Source: an uncultured Eubacteriales bacterium (GTDB lineage Bacteria > Bacillota > Clostridia > Lachnospirales > CAG-274). Taken from it: a stretch of 12,045 bases of DNA. Shown here one piece after another: positions 1 through 8,160 of this stretch (positions are counted from its first letter, which is position 1; each line of letters begins with the position of its first letter). Made by a program: the position numbers and the translations under genes. The notes beneath the pieces were generated by a model. It did no database searches, was not told the DNA's origin, and saw only the letters and a list, made by a program, of their open reading frames with translations. The stretch lies in NCBI GenBank assembly GCA_905201505.1, contig CAJKOJ010000057.1, positions 1-12,045 on the forward strand, given 5' to 3'.

Positions 1-37
1 GGCTTAAATTTATTATATTAATTTATTATAGATACAA

Positions 38-3000
38 TTATTTGCATTCAGCAGCTAACTTCTTGTAACCTTCAAATCTTCTCTTAGCGTCTGCTGCACA
101 CTTATCAAATAAGTCTTCAGCAACGTCAGGGAATGCCTTAACAAGAGAAGTATATCTTACTTCACCCTTAATAAATTCCTTGAAGTCAGCAGTAGGCTCC
201 TTAGAGTCTAATGTGAATACTTCACCAACTGGATTGTATCTGTATAACTGCCAGTAACCACAGTCAACAGCCTTCTTAGCTTCAATATGGAAGTTAGTTC
301 TTAAGCCGTGGTTAATACATGGAGCGTAAGCAATAATTAATGATGGACCATTGTAAGCTTCAGCTTCCTTAAGAGCCTTCATTAACTGTGCCTTATCAGC
401 ACCCATACATACCTGAGCAACGTATACATAACCGTAACTCTTAGCAATCATACCTAAATCCTTTTTACGTACTCTCTTACCAGAAGCAGCAAATTTAGCA
501 ATTGCAGCTGTTGGAGTAGCCTTAGAAGCCTGTCCGCCTGTGTTAGAGTAAACTTCTGTATCAAATACAAAGATGTTTACATCTTCACCTGATGCTAATA
601 CGTGGTCAACACCGCCAAAGCCGATGTCATAAGCCCAACCGTCACCACCGAAGATCCACTGGCTCTTCTTAACTAACATATCCTTGTGGTCAAGAACGTA
701 CTTGCAATTGTCGCAATCAGGGTTAGCTGATTCGATTGCAGCAACTAATGCAGCAGATGTAGCCTTAGAAGCTTCACCTTCATTCATTGTTTCTAACCAA
801 GCCTTTGCAGCTTCCTTAATCTCACCTTCAGGAGCAGATTCAACGATAGCTGCTACCTTTTCAGCAAGTAATTCTCTCTGCTGCTTAACACCTGTATACA
901 TACCATAACCAAACTCAGCATTATCTTCAAATAATGAATTACACCAAGCAGGACCATGTCCGTTAGCGTTAGTTGTATATGGAGTAGAAGGAGCTGAACC
1001 ACCCCAGATTGAAGAACAACCTGTTGCGTTAGCAATGTACATTCTGTCACCGAATAACTGAGTAATTAATCTAGCATAAGCTGTTTCTGCACAACCACCG
1101 CAAGAACCTGAGAATTCAAGTAATGGCTGCTCGAACTGAGAACCCTTAACAGAGTACTTGTCCTCAGGATTTTCCTTTGGAGAAAGAGCAACTACATAAT
1201 CCCAAGCTTCAATTTGATCTCTTGCATCATCGATAGGAACCATCTTTAATGGGTCAGACTTGCCTGCTAATGGACAAGATGCGATACAGTTACCACAACC
1301 TGTACAGTCCATAATGTCAACCTGCATTACATACTTATATCCAGCTTCTTTACCCTTGCCATCTACAGTTTTAACAGTTGCAGGAGCATTTGCAGCTTCT
1401 TCTTCTGTTAAAAGGAATGGTCTGATACAAGCATGAGGACATACGAATGCACACTGGTTACACTGGATACAGCTTGAAGGATCCCAAGTAGGAACATTGA
1501 TAGCAATACCACGCTTTTCATAAGCAGCAGTACCGTGCTCAAAAGTACCATCTTCAATACCCTTGAAAGCAGATACAGGAAGAGTGTCACCCTTCTGAGC
1601 GTTCATAACATCAACAATATTCTTGATGAAATCAGGTCTTTCTGAAGTTGCAGCAGCAGGAGCATCAACAGCGTTAGCCCAGCTTGCAGGAACCTCTACC
1701 TTGTGAACATTTGCAACACCTGCATCAACTGCACCATAGTTCATATTTACAATCTTTTCACCCTTCTTGCCGTAAGACTTAACAATGAATTCCTTCATAT
1801 ACTTAACAGCATCATCAATAGGGATAATATTTGTAATCTTAAAGAATGCAGCCTGTAATACCATATTAAACTTGCTGCCTAAGCCAAGTTCTGCACCAAG
1901 CTTAACAGCGTTTATTGTATAGAAATTAATCTTCTTTTCTGCTAAATCCTTCTTAACATTTGCAGGTAAGTGAGTTTCTAATTCATCATCTGACCAGATA
2001 GTGTTTAATAAGAAACTTCCGCCTTCCTTTAAGTTAGAAGTCATATCATACTTATTTAAGTATGCCTGCTGATGACAAGCAACAAAGTCAGCTGTATCAA
2101 TAAGATATGGTGAACGGATTGGCTTGTGACCAAATCTTAAATGTGAATTAGTGATACCGCCTGACTTCTTAGAGTCATAAGCAAAGTATGCCTGAGCATA
2201 CATATCAGTATGGTCACCGATAATCTTGATTGAGTTCTTGTTAGCACCTACAGTACCGTCTGAACCAAGACCCCAGAATAAGCAGTTCTTTGTGCCTTCA
2301 GGAGTAACATCAATAGCAGGACCTCTCTGTAATGAATGACCAGTTACATCATCATTGATTGCTAATGTAAAGCCGTTCTTAGGAGTATCTGATTCAAGAT
2401 TCTCATATACAGCAATAATATCAGCAGGAGTTGTGTCCTTAGAACCAAGGCCAAATCTACCGCCTACAATAACAGGCTTTCTGTCGCTGTTAAAGAATGC
2501 AGTACATACATCCTGATATAAAGGCTCGCCTAAAGAACCAGGTTCCTTAGTTCTGTCAAGTACAGCAATCTTCTTAGCTGTAGCAGGTATAGCCTCCAAT
2601 AACTTTTCAGGAACAAATGGTCTGTATAAATGAACATTAACAAGACCAACCTTCTTACCCTGAGATGCAAGATAGTCAATTGTACCGCAGATTGTATCAC
2701 AGATAGAACCCATAGCAACAATAACTTCTTCAGCATCAGGAGCACCGTAGTAGTTAAATAACTTGTAATCTCTGCCTGTAATCTTGCTGATTTCAGCCAT
2801 ATATTCTTCTACAATTGCAGGAGCTGCATCGTAGTATGGGTTACAAGCTTCTCTTGCCTGGAAGAAGATATCAGGATTCTGAGCTGTACCTCTTGTACAT
2901 GGGTGCTCAGGATTAAGAGCATGCTCTTTGAATTCCTTAACCTTGTCCATATCAACAAGCTTAGCTAAATCATCATAGTCAAGAACTTCAATCTTCTGAA

Positions 3001-3538
3001 TTTCGTGAGAAGTTCTGAAACCATCAAAGAAGTGAAGGAAAGGAACCTTTGACTTAATAGTTGAAAGGTGTGCAACTGCACCTAAATCCATAACTTCCTG
3101 AACTGATGAAGAAGCTAACATAGCAAAACCTGTCTGACGACAAGCCATAACGTCAGAATGGTCACCAAAGATGTTAAGAGCATGGCTTGCTACACAACGA
3201 GCACTTACATGAAGTACACATGGAAGTAATTCACCAGCAATCTTGTACATATTAGGGATCATAAGGAGTAAGCCCTGAGATGCAGTGTATGTAGTAGTTA
3301 AAGCACCTGATGCCAATGAACCGTGAACGGTACCGGCAGCACCTGCTTCAGACTGCATTTCAACAACTTTTACTGTCTGACCGAAAATATTCTTCTTACC
3401 CTTAGCTGCCCATTCATCAACGTGTTCAGCCATAGGTGAGGATGGAGTAATAGGATAAATACCAGCAACTTCAGTAAACGCATAAGATACTTCAGCAGCT
3501 GCCTGGTTACCATCCATTGTTTTCATAACCTTTGACAT
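38..3538 (-). CDS. nifJ: pyruvate:ferredoxin (flavodoxin) oxidoreductase
   Basis: This enzyme oxidatively decarboxylates pyruvate with CoA to acetyl-CoA and CO2, passing electrons to ferredoxin in the cytoplasm. It is the central fermentation step in anaerobic Clostridia. The 1166-aa single-chain protein has the usual domain order. The N-terminal pyruvate/TPP domain has YPITP at 28-32, E64 and R114, matching the positions known in the Desulfovibrio africanus enzyme. Two ferredoxin-type 4Fe-4S motifs follow, C690/C693/C696/C700 and C745/C748/C751/C755. The proximal-cluster cysteines are C813, C816, C841 and C1074, and the TPP-binding segment runs from GDGWAYDIG (about 965) to YSNTGGQ (about 997). 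It lacks the long C-terminal extension of the D. africanus protein. The start is supported by GGAGG at 3547-3551, 8 nt before the ATG. Codons look like those of a highly expressed gene (AAG, AAC and TTC frequent) and GC is somewhat higher than in neighbouring genes. It is probably monocistronic; only 37 nt lie downstream in the window, with no visible terminator. Confidence 0.98.
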   Translation of the reverse strand: MSKVMKTMDGNQAAAEVSYAFTEVAGIYPITPSSPMAEHVDEWAAKGKKNIFGQTVKVVEMQSEAGAAGTVHGSLASGALTTTYTASQGLLLMIPNMYKIAGELLPCVLHVSARCVASHALNIFGDHSDVMACRQTGFAMLASSSVQEVMDLGAVAHLSTIKSKVPFLHFFDGFRTSHEIQKIEVLDYDDLAKLVDMDKVKEFKEHALNPEHPCTRGTAQNPDIFFQAREACNPYYDAAPAIVEEYMAEISKITGRDYKLFNYYGAPDAEEVIVAMGSICDTICGTIDYLASQGKKVGLVNVHLYRPFVPEKLLEAIPATAKKIAVLDRTKEPGSLGEPLYQDVCTAFFNSDRKPVIVGGRFGLGSKDTTPADIIAVYENLESDTPKNGFTLAINDDVTGHSLQRGPAIDVTPEGTKNCLFWGLGSDGTVGANKNSIKIIGDHTDMYAQAYFAYDSKKSGGITNSHLRFGHKPIRSPYLIDTADFVACHQQAYLNKYDMTSNLKEGGSFLLNTIWSDDELETHLPANVKKDLAEKKINFYTINAVKLGAELGLGSKFNMVLQAAFFKITNIIPIDDAVKYMKEFIVKSYGKKGEKIVNMNYGAVDAGVANVHKVEVPASWANAVDAPAAATSERPDFIKNIVDVMNAQKGDTLPVSAFKGIEDGTFEHGTAAYEKRGIAINVPTWDPSSCIQCNQCAFVCPHACIRPFLLTEEEAANAPATVKTVDGKGKEAGYKYVMQVDIMDCTGCGNCIASCPLAGKSDPLKMVPIDDARDQIEAWDYVVALSPKENPEDKYSVKGSQFEQPLLEFSGSCGGCAETAYARLITQLFGDRMYIANATGCSSIWGGSAPSTPYTTNANGHGPAWCNSLFEDNAEFGYGMYTGVKQQRELLAEKVAAIVESAPEGEIKEAAKAWLETMNEGEASKATSAALVAAIESANPDCDNCKYVLDHKDMLVKKSQWIFGGDGWAYDIGFGGVDHVLASGEDVNIFVFDTEVYSNTGGQASKATPTAAIAKFAASGKRVRKKDLGMIAKSYGYVYVAQVCMGADKAQLMKALKEAEAYNGPSLIIAYAPCINHGLRTNFHIEAKKAVDCGYWQLYRYNPVGEVFTLDSKEPTADFKEFIKGEVRYTSLVKAFPDVAEDLFDKCAADAKRRFEGYKKLAAECK

Positions 3539-3630
3539 TTTAAAATCCTCCTTAAAAATTAAGAATTAATTTGAGGGTGGTTAGCCCTTTGTGAATAAAT
3601 ATTATGCAGGTCGCAAAATATTCTACCATT

Positions 3631-3659
3631 ATTATAACAAGTTTTGGCGAATTAGTAAA
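3631..3659 (-). promoter_or_regulatory. sigma-A promoter of nifJ
   Basis: Read on the minus strand, a -35 box TTTACT (3654-3659) and a perfect -10 box TATAAT (3631-3636) are separated by exactly 17 nt. The -10 is preceded by TGT, giving an extended -10. Directly upstream of the -35 (about 3663-3716) are phased-looking A and T tracts resembling an UP element, which would suit a strongly expressed catabolic gene. Transcription should start near 3624, giving a leader of about 85 nt. That leader has a weak AGGG/CCCT stem (3574-3588) before the ribosome binding site. Confidence 0.7.
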
Positions 3660-3726
3660 CCACAAATTTTAAAAAAATTTTTAAATTTATTTATTTCCGA
3701 AAAAAAAACAAAAATGCAGTGAAGAT

Positions 3727-3755
3727 TTGACTTAATAATAAAAGTGGTTTATAAT
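3727..3755 (+). promoter_or_regulatory. sigma-A promoter of the 3849-6526 operon
   Basis: TTGACT (3727-3732) and TATAAT (3750-3755) are separated by 17 nt, close to the sigma-A consensus. Transcription would start near 3762, giving a leader of about 87 nt. A second TATAAT at 3791-3796 has no convincing -35 box. The 15-nt repeat at 3770-3784 lies just downstream of the predicted start, a position where a bound repressor could block transcription. Confidence 0.65.
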
Positions 3756-3769
3756 AAATTATTAATGGC

Positions 3770-3784
3770 AATGATAAGGTTATG
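3770..3784 (+). repeat. 15-nt leader repeat, copy 1
   Basis: The sequence AATGATAAGGTTATG occurs here and again at 9432-9446. Each copy begins exactly 79 nt before a start codon (3849 and 9511). A second related block follows in each leader: AGTACAGTAAA at 3801-3811 and AGTATAGTAAA at 9459-9469. Both genes also use a GAGGTG ribosome binding site. A shared regulatory element is inferred, not shown. Confidence 0.5.
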
Positions 3785-3848
3785 TGAATTTATAATAGTC
3801 AGTACAGTAAAATAATTTAATTGCTGTATCTGAAGTAAGAGGTGTTAT

Positions 3849-5429
3849 ATGAAAGAAAATATATTTGTTAAAAATGCGGTTATTGATAAGTTATGCGGCA
3901 AATTTTTGACAGAATATGAAAAAGAATACAATAATATTAATGCTGATGGAAAAGAGTGTCTTATTAAGCATATTCCGGCATTTTTCAGAAGGTGGTACTA
4001 TTCTACATTAGTTGAAAATACAGATCTTTCTCCTGCACTGATTGCAGAATTTGGGAGTAATGAAAAAAGTATTTATCCAGTAATCAATTGCAGTTCATAT
4101 AATGATTTTAAATATATAAGTATAAATAATATGAGGTTTGGTCTTGACCAGCATCCTTTATGTATTGACTATAGAATTTTAATTGAATTTTTTAAAAATG
4201 GCGTTGCACTTAATGACAGACTTGAAATGGATTTTGAGGATATAAAGAAATTAGAAGGGGTTTCAAGTTTTGACAGCGAATATATTACTTATGTAACTAT
4301 GCTGGGCATAGATATGGGCTATATTGAAAAAATGCCTTCAGTTGGTGCAGATATTTACTGCTCATCAAAAAAATCTCAAAAAATTTATGATATGGAGAAT
4401 GAAGAACTTCTTAGAGCTCTTTTTGAAAAAGCGGTTGGTGTTGCTTCTTCTTATTTAAGCGATGAGTTTATGGGGGAAAGACATTTTGTGCCTGATGGAA
4501 TTATAATGAGTTGGATTGCGACTACACCGACTGTAGATGAGATTTTTACAGATGCTTATGGAGAATTTTCAATTGAAATTTCAGAAGGAACATCTGTTGA
4601 GGAAATGAATGAGATGCAGAAAGCTTTGACAGCAAAGGCTTATACAAGAGGTATTAATTTAGATAAATGGTTTCTTACTCCTTTCAGTTATTATTTCAGA
4701 CTGATAGAACCTATTTATATGTATGAATTTTCTTATACTGATGAGATGCTTTTTTTAATCAATGCAGTTAAAACAAATGAAACTATTAATGATGAAACTG
4801 TAATTGATTCTGCACTTTATGCACCTTGTACAAAATATAAACTTTCAAAGCTTGGGAAAGAATTTTTTGGAGCTGTATATGATGATAATTCCCCATATTT
4901 ATTTGAAAATATGAATATTGATGAAATTATAGATTCTGCAACAGCAGCAACAGATGACGGGAAAATAAAAATACTTGATTTATATGAACCTGAATATAAT
5001 GTATGTACTATAAGATTATCACTTAAAAATGAAGAAAATTTATGGATTGATATTCAGTTAAAGGAAAGTACTACTCTTGATGATCTTCACATGTATATTA
5101 TGAATTTATTCAGATCTCAGATAATTATATGTCAGGGATACAGGTTTTATAAATTACCTGAAAGTCCTTTTACAGAGTATACGCCGCCGTTTATGGATAC
5201 AAGGGGACCTCATACAAATGATAATACAATAAGTTCTGTATTAGAAATTGGAGAAAATTTCTTTTATGACCTTTTTACTTTAGACGCCTTTAATGATGAA
5301 GACGAAGATACTGAAGGATTAACTATAAATATTGAGCTTATAAATATTTCAAAAAGAGAAAAGGGAGTAATTTATCCAAAAGTAATAGGATTTAGCCCGG
5401 AAGCACAAAAAATAAGGCAAAAAAAATAG
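3849..5429 (+). CDS. uncharacterised protein with pRiA4b ORF-3-like C-terminal domain
   Basis: The function of this 526-aa soluble protein is unknown. I do not recognise the N-terminal 350 residues. They look mostly helical, with no signal peptide or membrane segment, and end in YKLSKLGKEFFG (330-341), which resembles the last strand and helix of a winged-helix fold. Residues about 386-518 resemble the plasmid pRiA4b ORF-3 family: IRLSLKNEENLWIDIQL followed by TLDDLHMYI (398-417 region), then GENFFYDLF and a late YPKVIGFSPEA. In that family the pattern is a strand, an IWR-like motif, 'tL..LH..I', and a Y-rich strand with a P-rich end. The family is widespread in bacteria but has no firm biochemical role. 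The start has AAGAGGTG at 3837-3844 and its own promoter. It is the first gene of a probable operon, with 48 nt to the lipoprotein. An alternative is that the C-terminal match is only structural similarity recalled from memory. Confidence 0.72.
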   Translation: MKENIFVKNAVIDKLCGKFLTEYEKEYNNINADGKECLIKHIPAFFRRWYYSTLVENTDLSPALIAEFGSNEKSIYPVINCSSYNDFKYISINNMRFGLDQHPLCIDYRILIEFFKNGVALNDRLEMDFEDIKKLEGVSSFDSEYITYVTMLGIDMGYIEKMPSVGADIYCSSKKSQKIYDMENEELLRALFEKAVGVASSYLSDEFMGERHFVPDGIIMSWIATTPTVDEIFTDAYGEFSIEISEGTSVEEMNEMQKALTAKAYTRGINLDKWFLTPFSYYFRLIEPIYMYEFSYTDEMLFLINAVKTNETINDETVIDSALYAPCTKYKLSKLGKEFFGAVYDDNSPYLFENMNIDEIIDSATAATDDGKIKILDLYEPEYNVCTIRLSLKNEENLWIDIQLKESTTLDDLHMYIMNLFRSQIIICQGYRFYKLPESPFTEYTPPFMDTRGPHTNDNTISSVLEIGENFFYDLFTLDAFNDEDEDTEGLTINIELINISKREKGVIYPKVIGFSPEAQKIRQKK

Positions 5430-5477
5430 GTATAATTATAAATTTCTGAGCATATATACTTACGAGGAGGCAGGGAT

Positions 5478-6269
5478 ATGTTCAGAAATTTTTTGATTTT
5501 GTTATTGATTTTAGCTTTAAGCGGCTGTGGAAAAGGAGCTGTAAATAATACACAAACAGGTACAGTAGGTGTAAATGAACCTATAACAAGGGCTGAAGCG
5601 GCAAGAATGGCAGCTCTTAACAGTTACAGTATTGAAGAAATAAATAAAATGGAAAGAAAAATAGAGTTTGAAGATACCGATATAAGCAAATGGTATGACA
5701 AATATATAAATGCGGCTTATACGGCAAATCTTATTGCAGGTGTTGATAGTGAGCATTTTGCTCCTGAGGAATACTTATCATTAAGACAGGCACAATTTTT
5801 ACTTGATAAGTTGAAAGCTAACAGTAAAGTTAAGCTTCAGTATGCACAAGAGGATAAAGACAAGCCTATACCATATAATATTTGGGTTACTGCTTTTGAA
5901 AAAAATATGAATACAGAAAAACTTATAAGCAGAACACTTAAAATATATGCGGACAAGTCTAAGTGTAAAAAGCTGGGAGATAATTTTGTTGTAACAGAGC
6001 TGGGGCTTACTTATTATGAAGGCTATGAAGTTTTAAGCTGTGACAATGAAATAAATGCTGTTGTCAGCGGCAATACTATTGCAGCTTTAAAAAGCATAAA
6101 TCCTATAACAGAGTATGATAATATGGAAGTTGTAGAAAAAGGGAATAAATATATTAAAATTAAAGTGCCGGGCGGTACGAGAAAATTTGATGTTGAAAAC
6201 AGTAATGCAGAAGTTGGTGATACTGTTAAAATTGAAATTGACAATGAGGGCGGATATAGTATAAAATAA
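5478..6269 (+). CDS. lipoprotein with S-layer-homology (SLH) region
   Basis: This is a predicted membrane-anchored lipoprotein of 263 aa acting on the outer face of the cell membrane. A short hydrophobic signal ends in the lipobox LSGC, with the acylated cysteine at residue 17. Residues about 34-114 look like SLH sequence: ITRAEAARMA, then FEDTDISKWYDKYINAA, a turn with LIAGVD, and FAPEEYLSLRQAQFLLDKL. This is one full unit flanked by partial ones, rather than the three repeats usual for cell-wall anchoring. The C-terminal part (about 135-263) is strand-rich, with TYYEGYEVL. From memory it resembles the region before the SpoIID/LytB domain in some Lachnospiraceae lipoproteins, but no SpoIID domain follows here. 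The start has GAGGAGG at 5464-5470, 7 nt before the ATG. It sits 48 nt after the unknown gene and 35 nt before the tautomerase, so co-transcription is likely. Its role is unknown. Confidence 0.75.
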   Translation: MFRNFLILLLILALSGCGKGAVNNTQTGTVGVNEPITRAEAARMAALNSYSIEEINKMERKIEFEDTDISKWYDKYINAAYTANLIAGVDSEHFAPEEYLSLRQAQFLLDKLKANSKVKLQYAQEDKDKPIPYNIWVTAFEKNMNTEKLISRTLKIYADKSKCKKLGDNFVVTELGLTYYEGYEVLSCDNEINAVVSGNTIAALKSINPITEYDNMEVVEKGNKYIKIKVPGGTRKFDVENSNAEVGDTVKIEIDNEGGYSIK

Positions 6270-6304
6270 ATAATGTTAAATAAACAATAAGAAAGGAAAA
6301 TATT

Positions 6305-6526
6305 ATGCCTCATATTTGTCTTAAAATGTACAAGGGAAGAGATGAAAAAACAAAAATTAAAATCGCAGAGGAACTGGCAGCTGTTTTGGAAAATAACGGA
6401 ATAAAGAGAAGTTCAATTTCAGTCAGTGTTGTTGATATTGAGCCTGAAAAATGGAAAGAAAATGTTTATGATAAGGATATAAAACAGAATAAAAATATAA
6501 TTATTATGCCGGGATATGAAATGTAA
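6305..6526 (+). CDS. 4-oxalocrotonate tautomerase family protein, PptA-like
   Basis: This is a small 73-aa cytoplasmic enzyme of the tautomerase superfamily, which uses an N-terminal proline as general base for keto-enol tautomerisation. The protein begins MPH, so Pro1 is exposed once Met is removed, and Arg11 (mature numbering) is present as in 4-oxalocrotonate tautomerase. The middle part, SSISVSVVDIEPEKW, and the end PGYEM closely resemble E. coli PptA (YdcE) rather than the shorter 62-aa 4-OT. The natural substrate is unknown for this group. An AAGGAAAA ribosome binding site lies just before the start. It is the last gene of the probable operon beginning at 3849, 35 nt after the lipoprotein, and is followed by a palindromic terminator. 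There is no aromatic-degradation gene nearby to suggest a pathway. Confidence 0.85.
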   Translation: MPHICLKMYKGRDEKTKIKIAEELAAVLENNGIKRSSISVSVVDIEPEKWKENVYDKDIKQNKNIIIMPGYEM

Positions 6527-6647
6527 AAATAGTTTTATTTATATAGTATGTATGCAGTAAATTAAAATGACACTATTCTGGGTTATAGTAAAATACATAA
6601 AGTGGATTACTTTTTAATAAATAAAATTAAAAATTTATATTGAGAAC

Positions 6648-6689
6648 AATAAAATAAGGTATCGGCAATTGCCGATACCTTATTTTATT
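6648..6689. terminator. bidirectional terminator, perfect 42-bp palindrome
   Basis: Two 21-nt arms are exactly complementary around a central AATT. The core is GGTATCGGCAATTGCCGATACC, flanked by AATAAAATAA and TTATTTTATT. Each strand therefore gives a GC-containing hairpin followed by a T-rich tail. It lies between the convergent tautomerase operon and GH28 gene, and its last two bases are the end of the GH28 stop codon. A bidirectional intrinsic terminator is the natural reading. Confidence 0.9.
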
Positions 6690-8043
6690 AATATTCAGGT
6701 TCAATTAAGTTTATATTTGTCTGGAAAATATTTTCTGCATTTTCAATTTTAATTTTGCCCTTTGTTTTACATGTAAAGTTGCTTACATGTACGTCATGTA
6801 TAGGCATTTCAGGTAAACCTGAGACTGTAATTGGATTACCAGCTTTTGTACAGTTAATATTGTCTATATAAATATTTTTAAATTCAGGTATTTCCTCAGG
6901 AGCTACTTCCTGTCCTTCTTTTGTATCCATATTGTAGCCCATATTAAATGTAATTGCTTCATTATGTATACTAATCATATTAATGTTGTTAATATATATT
7001 TTTTCTACAACTCCGCCTCGTCCAAGACAGCTTTTAAACCTGAGACCAATATCTGTACCTATAAATGTACAGTCATTAACATATATATTTTTAAGTCCGC
7101 CTGACATTTCACTTCCGGCTACAAAGCCTCCGTGTCCATGATAAACGACACAGTTACGTACTGATATATATTCTGAAGGTACGCCGAGCTTTCTGCCGTC
7201 TTCATTTTTTCCTGACTTAATGCAAATAGCGTCATCACCTACATCAAATGTTGAGTTGCTGATTTCAACATATTTGCAGCTGTCAATATCAATACCGTCT
7301 GCATTTTGTGCAAACCATGGATTTCTTACACTTATGTTTCTTATTGTAAGATTTGTACAAAGCCATGGATGAATTCCCCATGCAGGTGAATTCTGGAATG
7401 TTGGTCCGTCAAGGAGCACCTTATTGCATCGTGTAAGATTAAGCAGCACAGGACGGAGAAAATCATGATACTTTTCACAGGTTTCCTTATCCTTATAAAG
7501 CTCCGGATTTGGTATAAGTGTATTGTTTGCTTCAAGAGTTATTTCTGAAGGCCACCATATTGTTTCTTTAGGTCCTTCGTCAACAATACCGCCTTCTGCA
7601 ACAGTTTCTTTCCAGCTGACTTCTGAAATTTTCCATTTTTTCACAGGTCTCCAGCGTCTGCCGTTGCCATTTATAATACCGTCTCCGGTAATAGCAATAT
7701 TTTCAAGGTCTTTACCATATATAGGTGATATACAGCGGTACATAAATAATCCCTCAAAACTTGTATTAATAAGAGGGTAATCCTTTGGGTCGTTAGAAAA
7801 GAATATAATAGCTCCTTTTTGTAAATGAAGATTTACATTGCTCAAAAGTTCAATAGGACCTGTATACCATACACCGCTTGGGACTACTACTTTTCCTCCT
7901 CCATCGGCATTACATTTTTCAATAGCCTTTCTGAAGGCTTCCTGATTATTTGTTCTGGTATCACATACGGCACCAAAGTCTGTAATCGGATAGCAAACGT
8001 CTCTGAATGTTGGCAGCAAGACGTCAAATTCCGGCTTTTCCAT
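6688..8043 (-). CDS. glycoside hydrolase family 28 (polygalacturonase-type)
   Basis: This enzyme hydrolyses alpha-1,4-galacturonosyl bonds in pectin or its oligomers with inversion. From the preferred start it is 451 aa and forms a right-handed beta-helix. GH28 signature residues are all visible: NADGIDID (247-254, catalytic D249), GDDAICIKSG (269-278, D270/D271), GHGGFVAGSE (303-312, H304) and RFK (335-337). There is no signal peptide at this start, so it probably acts in the cytoplasm on imported oligogalacturonides as an exo-enzyme. A rhamnogalacturonan-directed activity cannot be excluded. The reading frame stays open to 8178, but the extra 45 residues lack a ribosome binding site, while AGGAGG lies 8 nt before the ATG at 8043. 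The gene is divergent from metA and convergent with the tautomerase operon. No transporter or uronate-pathway gene is in the window. Confidence 0.93.
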   Translation of the reverse strand: MEKPEFDVLLPTFRDVCYPITDFGAVCDTRTNNQEAFRKAIEKCNADGGGKVVVPSGVWYTGPIELLSNVNLHLQKGAIIFFSNDPKDYPLINTSFEGLFMYRCISPIYGKDLENIAITGDGIINGNGRRWRPVKKWKISEVSWKETVAEGGIVDEGPKETIWWPSEITLEANNTLIPNPELYKDKETCEKYHDFLRPVLLNLTRCNKVLLDGPTFQNSPAWGIHPWLCTNLTIRNISVRNPWFAQNADGIDIDSCKYVEISNSTFDVGDDAICIKSGKNEDGRKLGVPSEYISVRNCVVYHGHGGFVAGSEMSGGLKNIYVNDCTFIGTDIGLRFKSCLGRGGVVEKIYINNINMISIHNEAITFNMGYNMDTKEGQEVAPEEIPEFKNIYIDNINCTKAGNPITVSGLPEMPIHDVHVSNFTCKTKGKIKIENAENIFQTNINLIEPEY

Positions 8044-8051
8044 TTTTTGTT

Positions 8052-8057
8052 CCTCCT
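8052..8057 (-). promoter_or_regulatory. ribosome binding site fixing the GH28 start
   Basis: A perfect AGGAGG (minus strand) sits 8 nt before the ATG at 8043. The upstream ATG at 8178 has no such site. The extra N-terminal stretch contains a hydrophobic run (IFLISLAYPAI) that could be misread as a signal peptide, so this site decides the predicted location of the enzyme. Confidence 0.85.
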
Positions 8058-8160
8058 GAAAAATCTTTCTTTTGGTTTTTGTTTTCGCATTAACTTGTAT
8101 AGCAGGATATGCGAGGGAAATTAAAAAAATGTTTTGCTTATAATTGTTTAAATTCCCATA

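Larger units (their letters stand above)
3539..3848. other. divergent intergenic region, no gene
   Basis: This 310-bp gap separates divergent nifJ and the 526-aa unknown gene. It holds the nifJ ribosome binding site and promoter, an A/T-tract block (3663-3716), a plus-strand promoter (3727-3755) and a 15-nt sequence repeated before the XRE gene (3770-3784). I see no small gene with a ribosome binding site in it. Confidence 0.8.

Noticed and set aside
684..908. Plus-strand frame antisense to nifJ
   Set aside because: It lies inside the conserved nifJ coding sequence, with no ribosome binding site and no recognisable protein.
3589..3595. TTGTGAA in the nifJ leader, considered as a Rex redox-repressor site
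   Set aside because: Only one half-site is present; the matching TTCACAA half is missing on the expected side.
7825..8124. 99-codon plus-strand frame across the start of the GH28 gene
   Set aside because: It overlaps conserved GH28 coding sequence in antisense and has no ribosome binding site or family resemblance.
8115..8157. GGGAAATT / AAATTCCC inverted repeat in the GH28 leader
   Set aside because: Seven of eight bases pair but the loop is 27 nt, with no T-tract or anti-terminator partner; too weak to call an attenuator.
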